DNA of 64,000 nt from NCBI RefSeq assembly GCF_016313185.1, contig NZ_CP066218.1, forward strand, positions 4,588,001-4,652,000. Direction: 5' to 3'. A program made the position numbers and the translations under genes. Under the pieces are notes generated by a model. It made no database searches. It saw only the letters and a program-made list of their open reading frames with translations, and was not told the origin of the DNA. Below, one piece after another: positions 47,913 to 56,883 of this stretch (its first letter is position 1; every line of letters begins with the position of its first letter). The DNA comes from Mycolicibacterium baixiangningiae (lineage in GTDB: Bacteria; Actinomycetota; Actinomycetes; Mycobacteriales; Mycobacteriaceae).

Positions 47913-49468
47913 ATGTCCGGCAATGACCTCCAGGCGGCGGTGACCGCGTTGCGTGCCGCCTTCGACGCGGTGGCCGCCTGTGATGTCGATTTGCTGACCC
48001 GCTCAGATCTTGTTGCCGCCCTTGATGAACTCGAAGCCCTTGGGTGTCAGCTGCCCACGGTCAGCCACCGCATGCTGGCCCGGCTGCAGGCCGAGGCCAC
48101 GCCGAAGGAGATGGGCGCCAAATCGTGGAAAGAGGTGCTCTCGGTCCGCTGGCGCATCTCCACCACTGAAGCGAACCGCCGGTTGACTGAAGCTGCGTTG
48201 TTGGCGCCGCGTCCGGCGTTGACAGGACCGTCGTTGCCGCCGGAGCTGCCTGCCACGGCCGCAGCCCAGGCGCTCGGGTTGATCAATGGTGAGCATGTCG
48301 AGGTCATCCGCAAGGCTGTCGGCAGGCTGCCGGGGTTCGTGGACGTAGCGACTCGGGAGCAGTTCGAGGTGACCCTTGCCGCACGGCGGTCGGTGTGGGT
48401 CCGAAGGAACTCAAGGACGCAGCGGACCTGACGCTGTTTCTGCTCGACCAGGACGGACCCGAACCCGACGACACTGAACGGGCCCCCAAACGCAGCGTGT
48501 CCAAGCACCCGCAACGCGACGACGGGATGGTCGATCTGAGTGCCACGTTGACCCCCGAGGCCTGGGCGGTGTGGGAGGTGATCTTCGCCAAATACGCCGC
48601 GCCCGGGATGTGCAATCCCGAGGACCCCGAACCCTGCACGTCGGGGACGCCGTCACAGGCCCAGATCGACAACGACCACCGCAGCCTCGCCCAACGCCAA
48701 CACGACGCCATGGTCGCCGTCGGGCGCATCGCGTTGATGAGTGGTGAACTCGGCCACCTCAACGGGCTACCCGTCTCGGTCATCATCCGCACCACCCTGC
48801 AAGACCTGGAATCGCGCGCTGGGGTCGGCACCACTGGCGGCGGCACCGTCATCCCCATCAAAGACGTGGTCCGGATGGCCGGTCACGCCAACCACTACCT
48901 CGCGGTGTTCGACCGTGCGACCGGATCGGCCCTGAATTTGTTCCGCGCCAAACGGGTCGCGTCCCCGGCGCAGCGGATCATGCTGATCGCCCGCGATGGT
49001 GGGTGCACCAAACCGGGCTGCACCGTCGGCGCCTACGGCTCCCAGGTCCACCACGCCGACACCGACTGGACAGAGGGCGGTAACACCAACGTCGACGAGA
49101 ACGGCCTGGCCTGCGGGCCCGACAACCGCAGCGTCGACCAGGACGACGGCTGGACCACTCGCATGAACGACCACTGCGAGGTCGAATGGATACCGCCACC
49201 ACAATTGGACACCGGGCAGTCGCGACTCAACCACTACCACCGCCCCGAACGGCTCTTGCGACCCCCGGACGATCCAGAACCCCCGAGCCACAACGACACT
49301 GCTGCTTGGGCCGAACCGGCTGACGACATGCCCGGCGACAATATGGCCCGCGACAAGGTGCCCAGCGACAAGGCGCCCAGCGACAAGGCGGACTCGAACG
49401 CCCCGCTGCCGGTCGACGACGCCAGCGAACCCGGCGGACCCGCACCCCCAGAAGATCAGGCGGCCTGA
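47913..49468 (+). pseudogene. 13E12-family DUF222/HNH protein, frameshifted
   Basis: Two overlapping frames cover one gene. Frame 1 (47913-48431) gives the DUF222 part and ends in FEVTLAARRSVWVRRNSR; frame 2 gives TAVGVGPKELKDAADLTLFL onwards to 49468. Inserting one C in the GCCGC near 48379-48382 would join them as VTLARTAVGVGPKELK, so a single-base deletion broke the gene. The HNH nuclease end is otherwise intact (CTKPGC, QVHHADTDWTEGG, NVDENGLACGPDN). The C-terminal tail has repeated D(K/N)(A/V)PSDK units. A sequencing error is the alternative. Confidence 0.8.
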
Positions 49469-49665
49469 CGGTCGCGGACTTCACACACCGAAACCCCGAC
49501 CGGAGAACATCCATGCCGGCCAGGATTTGGCCCACCTGCGCGCGAACGGCCACCCGGGAGCCAAGGACTCACACCGCCTTGGTAGACGTGACCTCAACGA
49601 ACCCGACCAACCCGAAACCCTCCCGCCCGCCTGGCAAAACCCCCGAACCCGACAAGCCACCCTTC

Positions 49666-49681
49666 GGTGATCGGGCAAAGC
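49666..49681 (+). repeat. 16-bp direct repeat, right copy
   Basis: GGTGATCGGGCAAAGC, identical to 47671-47686, 28 bp before trmL. The 240 bp between the 13E12 stop and trmL hold no gene; this repeat is the only structure found there. Confidence 0.6.
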
Positions 49682-49708
49682 CTCCGCCGCGCCTGACATC
49701 ATCGTCGG

Positions 49709-50203
49709 ATGTTCCGGCTGATGTTCAACTCGCCGCGCATCGCGCCCAACACCGGTAACGCCATCCGCATGGTGGCGGGCACCGGATGTGAGCTGCATCT
49801 GGTGCGACCGTTGGGTTTCGACCTATCCGAACCGAAGCTGCGCCGGGCCGGCCTCGACTATCACGACCTGGCATCGGTGACCGTGCACGACGATCTCGCC
49901 GCGGCGTGGGACGCGCTGCGGCCCGCGGCGGTCTACGCGTTCACCGCGCATGCGACCGTGTCGTTCGCCGACATCGCCTACCAACCGGGCGACGTGCTGT
50001 TGTTCGGGCCGGAGCCCACCGGGCTGGACGCCGAGACGTTGGCCGACCCGCACATCACCGCGCAGGTGCGGATTCCGATGCTGGCCGGGCGGCGCTCACT
50101 GAATCTGTCGAACGCCGCGGCCGTCGCGGTCTACGAGGCGTGGCGCCAGCACGGGTTCACCGGAGCCGCCCCGGCGGCGACATCGGATCCAGGAGCCGTC
50201 TAG
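49709..50203 (+). CDS. trmL: tRNA (cytidine(34)-2'-O)-methyltransferase-like SpoU protein
   Basis: 164 aa SPOUT-class methyltransferase. Motif 1 FNSPRIAPNTGNAIRMVAGTGCELHLV, then LLFGPEPTGLD and the SAM-knot ending IPMLAGRRSLNLSNAAAVAVYEAWRQ. Expected to methylate the wobble nucleotide of certain leucine tRNAs. Equivalent to Rv3366, which in M. tuberculosis directly follows the conservon kinase; here the 13E12/IS segment separates them. ATG 49709 or 49721. Confidence 0.88.
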   Translation: MFRLMFNSPRIAPNTGNAIRMVAGTGCELHLVRPLGFDLSEPKLRRAGLDYHDLASVTVHDDLAAAWDALRPAAVYAFTAHATVSFADIAYQPGDVLLFGPEPTGLDAETLADPHITAQVRIPMLAGRRSLNLSNAAAVAVYEAWRQHGFTGAAPAATSDPGAV

Positions 50204-50210
50204 TTCTGGT

Positions 50211-50852
50211 TCACCAGGTATCCCAGTGGGTGAGCTGCTCGGCCGGCAGCCGCTTGGCCTTCTTGAAGTCGGTGCCCTTGGTGTAGGCGATCGGGAACAG
50301 CCCGGCCTGCGAGTATTGGTCGTACGGAATGCCGAGCACCTCGGCAGCCTGCTTCTCTCCGTCGTTCAGCAGGTGCAACGTCGTCCACGCCGAACCGAGG
50401 CCGCGCGAGCGCAGCGCCAGCATGAAGCTCCACGCGGCCGGCAGCAGCGAACCCCAGAACGACGCCGACATGCCCGCGGGCGCGCCGTCGGGGCGGCCCT
50501 CCAGGCACGGGATCATCAGCACCGGCACCTCGTGGAAGTGATCGTTGAGGTAGCGGGCGGAATCGCTGACCAGCGCCATGCGCTCGCCGCGCACGTCGTC
50601 GTAATCGGGCTTGGGCATGTCCAGGTAGGCGTTCGCGTTGACGCGGTAGATGTCGGCCAGGGCCTTCTTCTTCTCCGGGTCCTCGACGAAGACCCACTGC
50701 CACCCTTGGGCATTGGAGCCCGTCGGGGCCTGCAATGCGAGATCGAGGCACTCCATGATCACCTCGCGCGGCACCGGCTTCTCCAGGTCCAGCCGCTTGC
50801 GCACCGAGCGGGTGGTGGTCAGGAGTTCATCGACTGAGAGGTTGAGCGTCAT
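50211..50852 (-). CDS. Nitroreductase-family FMN protein
   Basis: 213 aa. FMN-phosphate site TTTRSVRKRLDLEKPVP at the N-terminus, LALQAPTGSNAQGWQWVFVED, and the C-terminal GSAWTTLHLL / LGIPYDQYSQAGLFPIAY. NAD(P)H-dependent reduction of nitro or quinone compounds; the natural substrate is unknown. Equivalent to Rv3368c. Convergent with trmL, 7 bp apart. Confidence 0.9.
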   Translation of the reverse strand: MTLNLSVDELLTTTRSVRKRLDLEKPVPREVIMECLDLALQAPTGSNAQGWQWVFVEDPEKKKALADIYRVNANAYLDMPKPDYDDVRGERMALVSDSARYLNDHFHEVPVLMIPCLEGRPDGAPAGMSASFWGSLLPAAWSFMLALRSRGLGSAWTTLHLLNDGEKQAAEVLGIPYDQYSQAGLFPIAYTKGTDFKKAKRLPAEQLTHWDTW

Positions 50853-51035
50853 ACCCCGAGGCTACCGATGCCGACGGGGTCGACCGGGTCGCCGCGTGGG
50901 CCCTGTCTGTCGCACAGTTCCTGCCACCCGTCGGTCAATCACTGCCAGCCGGAATCACGACCGTGACCTGCCGGTTTGAACAGTCAGACCGGCCAGGAAA
51001 ACTTCCAGACCGAATAGACGAGGAAGAGAACGAAG

Positions 51036-51284
51036 ATGAACAAGTTCGGATTCGCCACCATCGCCGCCAGCGGACTCGCCGCCGCGTTCCTGGGCCTGGC
51101 CGCCCCCGCACAGGCCGCGCCAGCCGGGGCGGGCAACGCCCAAGACGCCATCAGCTCGCTCGATGACCGCGGCTACGCGGTGAACGTCGACCATCAGGGC
51201 ATGGTCAAGCCGCTCGACGAGTCCAACATCGTCTCGGTTCGCTACGACAACGACGACCGCGCCGTCTACGTCACCGTCCGCTGA
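51036..51284 (+). CDS. Small secreted protein
   Basis: 82 aa. Signal peptide (NKFGFATIAASGLAAAFLGLAAPAQAA, cut near residue 28), then a 54-residue domain, NAQDAISSLDDRGYAVNVDH...NIVSVRYDNDDRAVYVTVR, without Cys. A mycobacterial family of unknown function. Followed by a clear terminator. Confidence 0.78.
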   Translation: MNKFGFATIAASGLAAAFLGLAAPAQAAPAGAGNAQDAISSLDDRGYAVNVDHQGMVKPLDESNIVSVRYDNDDRAVYVTVR

Positions 51285-51298
51285 CACCGCACACAGCG

Positions 51299-51327
51299 AG
51301 GGGCGTCCCAGCCGGGGCGCCCCTTTT
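51299..51327 (+). terminator. Intrinsic terminator after the small secreted protein
   Basis: Stem AGGGGCG (51299-51305) pairs with CGCCCCT (51318-51324); a TTTT run ends the 3' side. 14 bp after the stop at 51284. One of the few classical terminators in the window. Confidence 0.8.
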
Positions 51328-51353
51328 GCGTGCCTGCCACTACGGTCTTTGAC

Positions 51354-51773
51354 ATGACAACTGGACTCACCGCGGAAGTGACCGGCAGGCTGGAATCCGA
51401 CCGGTCCGCCTGGCTGACCACTGTCGCCAAATCCGGTCAGCCCGTTCCGCGGTTGGTGTGGTTCCACTTCGACGGCACCGACGTGGTCGTGTACACGATG
51501 CCGGAGGCCGGCAAGGTCCGCCACATCAAGAACAACCCGCTGGTGAGCCTGAACCTCGATTCCGACGGCAAGGACCGCGGCGTCATCGTGGTCGGTGGTC
51601 CGGCACGCATCGACGCCACCGGAATCGACATGCGTGAGGACGGCCCGTTCTGGGCGAAGTACCAGACCTTCGCCGAGGAGATGGGGATCACCGACATCCT
51701 GGACGAGTACCACATGCGGTTGAAGATCAGCATCGAGAAGGTCTGGACCACGCCGCCAGAGGCTCTCCTCTAG
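51354..51773 (+). CDS. PPOX-class F420-dependent oxidoreductase
   Basis: 139 aa split-barrel flavin/F420 protein (ESDRSAWLTTVAKSGQPVPRLVWFHFDGTDVVVYTMPEAGKVRHIKNNPLVSLNL). Equivalent to Rv3369. Reaction unknown. A TACGGT ten bases before the ATG and no ribosome-binding site suggest a leaderless mRNA. Its stop overlaps the dnaE2 stop by 4 bp on the other strand. Confidence 0.85.
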   Translation: MTTGLTAEVTGRLESDRSAWLTTVAKSGQPVPRLVWFHFDGTDVVVYTMPEAGKVRHIKNNPLVSLNLDSDGKDRGVIVVGGPARIDATGIDMREDGPFWAKYQTFAEEMGITDILDEYHMRLKISIEKVWTTPPEALL

Positions 51774-54700
51774 CGGAAGTCGCGCGACCTCGACCCGACC
51801 CGCATGTCGAGCGCGCCCAGCCGGTCGGCGACGACGGTGACCGCACCGGTGGCGTTCTGCACGATTCCGCGGATCACCATCGCAGGCGCCGTCTGGGCCA
51901 GGCGGCGTTGGCGCGACCAGAGTTGCGGTGAGCACACCACATTCACCATTCCCGTCTCGTCCTCGAGGTTGAGGAACGTCACGCCCTGCGCGGTGGCCGG
52001 ACGCTGCCGATGGGTCACGGCGCCGGCCACCAGCACCCGGGTGCCGTCGGGCACCTCCAGCAGCCGGCCCGCGGGCACGACGCCCATCGCGTCGAGGTTT
52101 TCGCGTAGGAACTGGGTGGGATAGCTGTCCGGGGACACCCCGGTGGCCCACACGTCGGCGGCGGCGAGTTCCAGCTTGCTCATTCCCGGGAGCGACGGAA
52201 TCTGCCCTGCGGACCCCACCCCCGGTAGCCGGTCCGGCCGTTCCGCGGCGGCCGCACCCGCCGCCCACAGCCCCTCGCGGCGGGTGACGCCGAAACAGCC
52301 CAGCGCCCCCGCGGTGGCCAGCGCTTCGGTCTGCGGCACCGACAGTTGCACCCGGCCGGTCAGGTCCAGCAGGTTCGCGAACGGGCCGTTGGCCTTTCGC
52401 TCTTCGACGATGTGCTCTGCGAGGTCGTCGCCGATGTGGCGGACCGCACCGAGGCCCAACCGCACCTCGGTGCCGACGTTCTCCAGCGTGGCGTACGCCA
52501 GGCTGGCATTGACGTCGGGCCCGTGCACGATCACGCCGTGCCGGCGCGCGTCGGCCACCAGCGACTGCGGTGAGTAGAAGCCCATCGGCTGCGCCCGCAG
52601 CAGCGCCGCGCAGAACGCCGCCGGGTGATGCAGCTTGAACCACGACGAGTAGAACACCAGCGACGCGAAGCTCAGTGAATGACTCTCGGGGAAGCCGAAA
52701 TTCGCGAACGCCTCCAGTTTCTCGTAGATGCGGTCGGCCACGTCGCCGGTGATGCCGTGCCGCTGCCGCATCCCGTCGTAGAACCGACCCCGCAGACGGC
52801 GCATCTTCTCCGTCGAGCGTTTCGACCCCATGGCGCGGCGCAGCTGGTCGGCCTCGGCGGCGGTGAACCCGGCACAGTCGACGGCGAGTTGCATCAACTG
52901 CTCCTGAAAGAGCGGAACCCCCAGCGTCTTTCGCAGCGCGGCCTCCATCGAGGGATGGTCGTAGGTGACCTCCTCTTCGCCGTTGCGCCGTTTGATGTAG
53001 GGGTGTACCGACCCGCCCTGGATGGGCCCGGGCCGGATCAGCGCCACCTCGACCACCAGGTCGTAGAACACGCGGGGTTTCAGCCGCGGGAGCGTGGCCA
53101 TCTGCGCGCGGGACTCCACCTGGAACACCCCGACCGAATCGGCCTTCTGCAGCATCTCGTAGACGGCGGCCTCCGACAGGTCGAGCTTCGCCAGGTCGAC
53201 GTCGAGGCCCTTGTGCTCGGCCACCAGGTCGATGCAATAGTGCAGCGCCGAGAGCATGCCAAGCCCGAGCATGTCGAACTTCACCAAACCGATTGCCGCA
53301 CAATCGTCTTTGTCCCACTGCAGCACGCTTCGGTTGGCCATGCGGGCCCACTCGACCGGGCACACGTCGGCGATCGGCCGGTCGCAGATCACCATGCCGC
53401 CCGAGTGGATTCCCATGTGCCGCGGCAGGTTCGAGATCTGCAATGCCAGGTCCACCACCGGCTCGGGGATGCCCTCGATGTCCGGCGAGTCGGCCAACCC
53501 GTTCCACTTGCTGAGCTGTTTGCTCCAGGCGTCCTGCTGGCCCTGGGAGAAGCCGAGCGCGCGGGCCATGTCGCGGATGGCGCTGCGGCCGCGGTAGGTG
53601 ATCACGTTGGCGACCTGGGCTGCGTAGTCACGGCCGTAGCGTTCGTAGACGTACTGGATCGCCTGCTCGCGCAGGTCGGATTCGATGTCGACGTCGATGT
53701 CGGGTGGCCCGTCGCGGGCCGGGGACAGGAACCGCTCGAACAGCAACTCGTTGGCGACCGGGTCGACGTTGGTGACCCCGAGTGCGTAACAGACCGCGGA
53801 GTTGGCCGCCGACCCCCGGCCCTGGGCCAGGATGCCGTTGTCCTTGCAGAACCGGGTGATGTCGTGGACGACGAGGAAGTAGCCGGGGAACGTGAGCTTT
53901 TCGATGATCCGCAGCTCGTGCTCGATCTGGGCGTAGGCCTGCGGCGCCCGTTCCGGTGAACCGTAGCGATCCCGGGCGCCGAGCATCACCAGGTGGCGCA
54001 GCCAGCTGTCCTCGGTGTGCCCGGACGGCACGTCGAACGGCGGCAGCTTCGGGGCGATCAGCGCCAACCCGAACGCGCACTGCTCCCCCAGATCCGCGGC
54101 GGCGGTGACCACCTCGGGGCGATGGGCGAACAACCGGGCCATCTCCTCCCCCGAGCGCAGGTGTGACCCGCCGAGCGGGGCGAGGTAGCCGGCGGCCTCG
54201 TCGATCGAGTTGCGGGCCCGGATCGCGCCCATCGCCATCGCCAGCCGTCCGCGCGACGGCTCGGCGAAGTGGGCGGCGGTGGTGGCGACGATGGCGAGAC
54301 CGAAGCGCGGGGCCAGCTCGGCCAGCGCGGCATTGCGCTCGTCGTCGAGGGGGTGGCCGTGGTGGGTCAGCTCGACGCTGATCCGGTCGCGACCGAACCG
54401 GTCGACCAGATCGGCCAGCGCCGCTTCGGCCGCTTCCGGTCCTCCATCCGAAAGCGCCTGCCGGACATGACCTTTACGGCATCCGGTGAGGATGTGCCAA
54501 TGCCCTCCGGCGGCTTCGGTGAGCGCGTCGTAGTCGTAGCGCGGTTTACCCTTCTCCCCACCGGCCAGATGGGCTTTGGCGATCTCACGGGACAGCCGGC
54601 GGTAGCCCTCCGGCCCGCGGGCCAGCACCAGCAGGTGGGGTCCCGGCGGATCGGGCACCTCGGTGCGCGCGATGTTGCCCAGCGACAGCTCGGCACCGAA

Positions 54701-55063
54701 CACCGTCTGCATATCTAGTTCCTTGGCCGCCTCGGCGAACCGGACGACTCCGTAGAGCCCGTCGTGGTCGGTCAGCGCGATGGCCCGCAGATCCAGGCGG
54801 GCGGCCTCCTCGACGAGCTCTTCCGGGGTGCCGGCGCCGTCGAGGAAGCTGTACGCCGAATGCGCGTGCAGTTCGGCGTAGGGCACCGCGCCACCCGACC
54901 GCGGCAGATCCGGCGCCCGATAGGCACCGCGCTTACGCGACCACGCCGGGCTGTCGCCGCCGTCACCGGGGGGTTCGACGGGTGATTCGCCGGCACGGCG
55001 GGGCTTGCTGGTGAGCACCCGCTCCATCTCCGACCAGCTCGGAGGTCCGTTGAACCAGCTCAC
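51770..55063 (-). CDS. dnaE2: Error-prone DNA polymerase DnaE2
   Basis: 1097 aa C-family polymerase of the SOS mutasome. N-terminal PHP domain (YAELHAHSAYSFLDGAGTPEELVEEA), polymerase core with the catalytic PPDIDVDIESDLR, the RGSAANSAVCYALGVT and FPESHSLSFASLVFYSSW blocks, and a C-terminal OB fold. GTG 55063 (VSWFNGPPSWSEMERVL) matches the M. tuberculosis start; the longer frame runs through the LexA box. It works with ImuA' and ImuB, both also in this window, in damage-induced mutagenesis. Equivalent to Rv3370c. Confidence 0.96.
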   Translation of the reverse strand: MSWFNGPPSWSEMERVLTSKPRRAGESPVEPPGDGGDSPAWSRKRGAYRAPDLPRSGGAVPYAELHAHSAYSFLDGAGTPEELVEEAARLDLRAIALTDHDGLYGVVRFAEAAKELDMQTVFGAELSLGNIARTEVPDPPGPHLLVLARGPEGYRRLSREIAKAHLAGGEKGKPRYDYDALTEAAGGHWHILTGCRKGHVRQALSDGGPEAAEAALADLVDRFGRDRISVELTHHGHPLDDERNAALAELAPRFGLAIVATTAAHFAEPSRGRLAMAMGAIRARNSIDEAAGYLAPLGGSHLRSGEEMARLFAHRPEVVTAAADLGEQCAFGLALIAPKLPPFDVPSGHTEDSWLRHLVMLGARDRYGSPERAPQAYAQIEHELRIIEKLTFPGYFLVVHDITRFCKDNGILAQGRGSAANSAVCYALGVTNVDPVANELLFERFLSPARDGPPDIDVDIESDLREQAIQYVYERYGRDYAAQVANVITYRGRSAIRDMARALGFSQGQQDAWSKQLSKWNGLADSPDIEGIPEPVVDLALQISNLPRHMGIHSGGMVICDRPIADVCPVEWARMANRSVLQWDKDDCAAIGLVKFDMLGLGMLSALHYCIDLVAEHKGLDVDLAKLDLSEAAVYEMLQKADSVGVFQVESRAQMATLPRLKPRVFYDLVVEVALIRPGPIQGGSVHPYIKRRNGEEEVTYDHPSMEAALRKTLGVPLFQEQLMQLAVDCAGFTAAEADQLRRAMGSKRSTEKMRRLRGRFYDGMRQRHGITGDVADRIYEKLEAFANFGFPESHSLSFASLVFYSSWFKLHHPAAFCAALLRAQPMGFYSPQSLVADARRHGVIVHGPDVNASLAYATLENVGTEVRLGLGAVRHIGDDLAEHIVEERKANGPFANLLDLTGRVQLSVPQTEALATAGALGCFGVTRREGLWAAGAAAAERPDRLPGVGSAGQIPSLPGMSKLELAAADVWATGVSPDSYPTQFLRENLDAMGVVPAGRLLEVPDGTRVLVAGAVTHRQRPATAQGVTFLNLEDETGMVNVVCSPQLWSRQRRLAQTAPAMVIRGIVQNATGAVTVVADRLGALDMRVGSRSRDFR

Positions 55064-55075
55064 TTCTCGAGTGTA

Positions 55076-55091
55076 TCGAACATGCGTTCGA
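55076..55091. promoter_or_regulatory. LexA (SOS) box of dnaE2
   Basis: TCGAAC-atgc-GTTCGA, a perfect match to the mycobacterial SOS consensus, 12 bp upstream of the dnaE2 GTG. LexA bound here would cover the start region directly. Confidence 0.95.
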
Positions 55092-55187
55092 TGCGTGCGT
55101 GCGAGTTCTACACCAGGGCTGCGCTCGGCGGCGACCAACGACCCTGACGTAGGAATCGATGCCCGGCGCAGGCCCGGATACGCGAAA

Positions 55188-55209
55188 GGAAGGAGACGCG
55201 GCTCCTTCC
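55188..55209 (+). repeat. Perfect 8-bp stem hairpin
   Basis: GGAAGGAG-acgcgg-CTCCTTCC in the 245-bp gap between dnaE2 and the flavin monooxygenase. No T-run on either strand, so probably not a terminator. It holds a ribosome-binding-site-like GGAAGGAG, but no start codon with a long frame follows it. Confidence 0.5.
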
Positions 55210-55233
55210 CACTCTCAATCTATAGCGCACCCG

Positions 55234-55252
55234 GGGGCTTGCGGCAAGACCC
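55234..55252. promoter_or_regulatory. Rifamycin-associated-element-like palindrome
   Basis: GGGGCTTGCGGCAAGACCC differs at one position from the 19-bp rifamycin-associated element as I remember it (GGGGCTTGCGGCAAGGCCC), found upstream of rifamycin-inactivating and rifamycin-inducible genes in actinomycetes. It lies inside a wider inverted repeat (CCCGGGGG.../...CCCGGGG) and 56 bp before the GTG of the flavin monooxygenase. Confidence 0.7.
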
Positions 55253-55308
55253 GGGGTATGCCGCACACTCGCTGGCCGAACCCTTTGACCAGCGGAAATG
55301 GAGTAAGA

Positions 55309-56829
55309 GTGACAGATACCGACGTGATCGTCGTGGGCGCAGGTCCGACCGGTCTGATGCTGGCCGCCGAACTGCGTCTCGCCGGAGTGGGGGTGGTGGT
55401 GCTCGAGCGCCGGCCCCGGATCAACGAGGTCGCGAAGGCCGGCGGTCTCGGTGGACAGATCCTGCACGTGCTGCGCTATCGGGGACTGCTGGAGCGATTC
55501 GAGGCGGCAAGCGGCCTGCCGCGTCCCACGCCCCAATTCCCGTTCGGCGGCCTGCACGTCGACTTCACGCGTCTGGCGGAGCCGCCGATGGAGGCACTGC
55601 TTCTCCCGCAACCCCGCATCGAGGCCGTGCTCGAGGAGTACGTGCGTGAATGCGGCGCCGACGTCCGCCGCGGTCACGAGGTGCTCGGACTCGACGAGGA
55701 TCCGGCCGAGGTGAGCGTGGACGTACGCGGGCCGGACGGTGTCCACCGGGTGTCCGCGCGCTACGTGGTGGGTTGTGACGGTGTCCGTAGCCGTATCCGC
55801 GATCTGGCCGGCATCGCCTTTACCGGTGTCAGCTATCCGGAGGTCAACCGCCTCGCCCACGTGACCCGGCCGCCGTCGGTGTCACTGCGCGAGGACGGCG
55901 ATTACGAGGCGCCCGGCATCGGACTGTTGCGTTCCGGCTACACCCAGACCGACCACGGGATGTTCGCGATCGCCTCGATGACCCCCGACGAGCTGACGGT
56001 GTACACGAGCGAGGAGGATCCGGACACCTACGACGACGAGATCCCGATGACGGTGACCGAACTCGCGGACAGCATCCGCCGCGTGCTCGGAGCGGATCTT
56101 CCGCTGGGAGAGCCGATCACCATGACGCGCTTCACTTATCACGCCCGCCACGCCGAGCGGTACCGCGCCGGACGGATCCTGCTCGCCGGCGACGCCGCCC
56201 ACCGGTTCTCCGCCGGCGGCGTGGCCGTCAACGCCGGGATGCTCGACGCGGTCAACCTCGGCTGGAAGCTCGCCGCGGACGTCGCGGGCTGGGCGCCGAC
56301 GGGTCTGGTGGACACCTATCACGACGAACGTCACCGCGCGGGTGCACGCACCCTGATGCACACCCAGGCGCAGGTTGCGCTGCGCCGTGGCGCCGACCCG
56401 GCCGCCGAGGCGCTGCGCGAACTCCTCGGCGAACTCCTCCTCGACGAGGACCCGGTGCGCCGCATCGGCCGCCTCATCGCCGGCAGTGACGTCACATATC
56501 CGACGCCCGGTCTCGACCAGCACCCGTTGGTCGGCACCTTCGCGCCCGATCTCCCGCTGCGCACCGCGGAGGGCACCACAACGGTCGCGACGCTGATGCA
56601 CACCGCCCGGCCGGTCCTGCTCGACCTTGCCGACCGGCAGGCGCTGCGCGAGACCGCCCGCGGCTGGCAGGACCGCGTCGAGATCGTCACCGCCCGAACC
56701 GATCCGCGGCCCGCGGATGCTCTCCTGATCCGTCCGGACGCCCACATCGCCTGGGCCACCGATGTCGGCGAGCCCCACGACACCGCCGGGCCGGCACTGC
56801 GTGACGCACTCACCTACTGGTTCGGGTGA
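55309..56829 (+). CDS. Class A FAD monooxygenase, possible rifamycin monooxygenase
   Basis: 506 aa. FAD Rossmann motif VIVVGAGPTGLMLAAELRLAGVGVVVLERR at the N-terminus, the DG motif VVGCDGVRSRIRDLAGI (about 155), the GD motif ILLAGDAAHRFSAGGVAVNAGMLDAVNLGWKLA (about 290), and a C-terminal thioredoxin-like domain. Hydroxylates an aromatic substrate using NAD(P)H and oxygen. Rifamycin monooxygenases belong to this class, and the element upstream suggests a rifamycin role. The N-terminal third (INEVAKAGGLGGQILHVLRY) differs from the classical Rox/Iri sequences I recall. GTG 55309 follows GGAG by 5 nt. Confidence 0.82.
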   Translation: MTDTDVIVVGAGPTGLMLAAELRLAGVGVVVLERRPRINEVAKAGGLGGQILHVLRYRGLLERFEAASGLPRPTPQFPFGGLHVDFTRLAEPPMEALLLPQPRIEAVLEEYVRECGADVRRGHEVLGLDEDPAEVSVDVRGPDGVHRVSARYVVGCDGVRSRIRDLAGIAFTGVSYPEVNRLAHVTRPPSVSLREDGDYEAPGIGLLRSGYTQTDHGMFAIASMTPDELTVYTSEEDPDTYDDEIPMTVTELADSIRRVLGADLPLGEPITMTRFTYHARHAERYRAGRILLAGDAAHRFSAGGVAVNAGMLDAVNLGWKLAADVAGWAPTGLVDTYHDERHRAGARTLMHTQAQVALRRGADPAAEALRELLGELLLDEDPVRRIGRLIAGSDVTYPTPGLDQHPLVGTFAPDLPLRTAEGTTTVATLMHTARPVLLDLADRQALRETARGWQDRVEIVTARTDPRPADALLIRPDAHIAWATDVGEPHDTAGPALRDALTYWFG

Positions 56830-56883
56830 CGCGAACGGGCTGCGCTGCTGAATGCCGCGGCGACCTCTACGATGTCCTTGCCT

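Noticed and set aside
50955..53507. 850-codon open frame on the minus strand
   Set aside because: Off-frame reading of dnaE2 on the same strand and then of the PPOX and secreted-protein genes; composition is typical of a GC shadow.
55188..55209. Hairpin as an intrinsic terminator
   Set aside because: No T-run on either side, and it lies between divergently transcribed genes, where a terminator is not expected.
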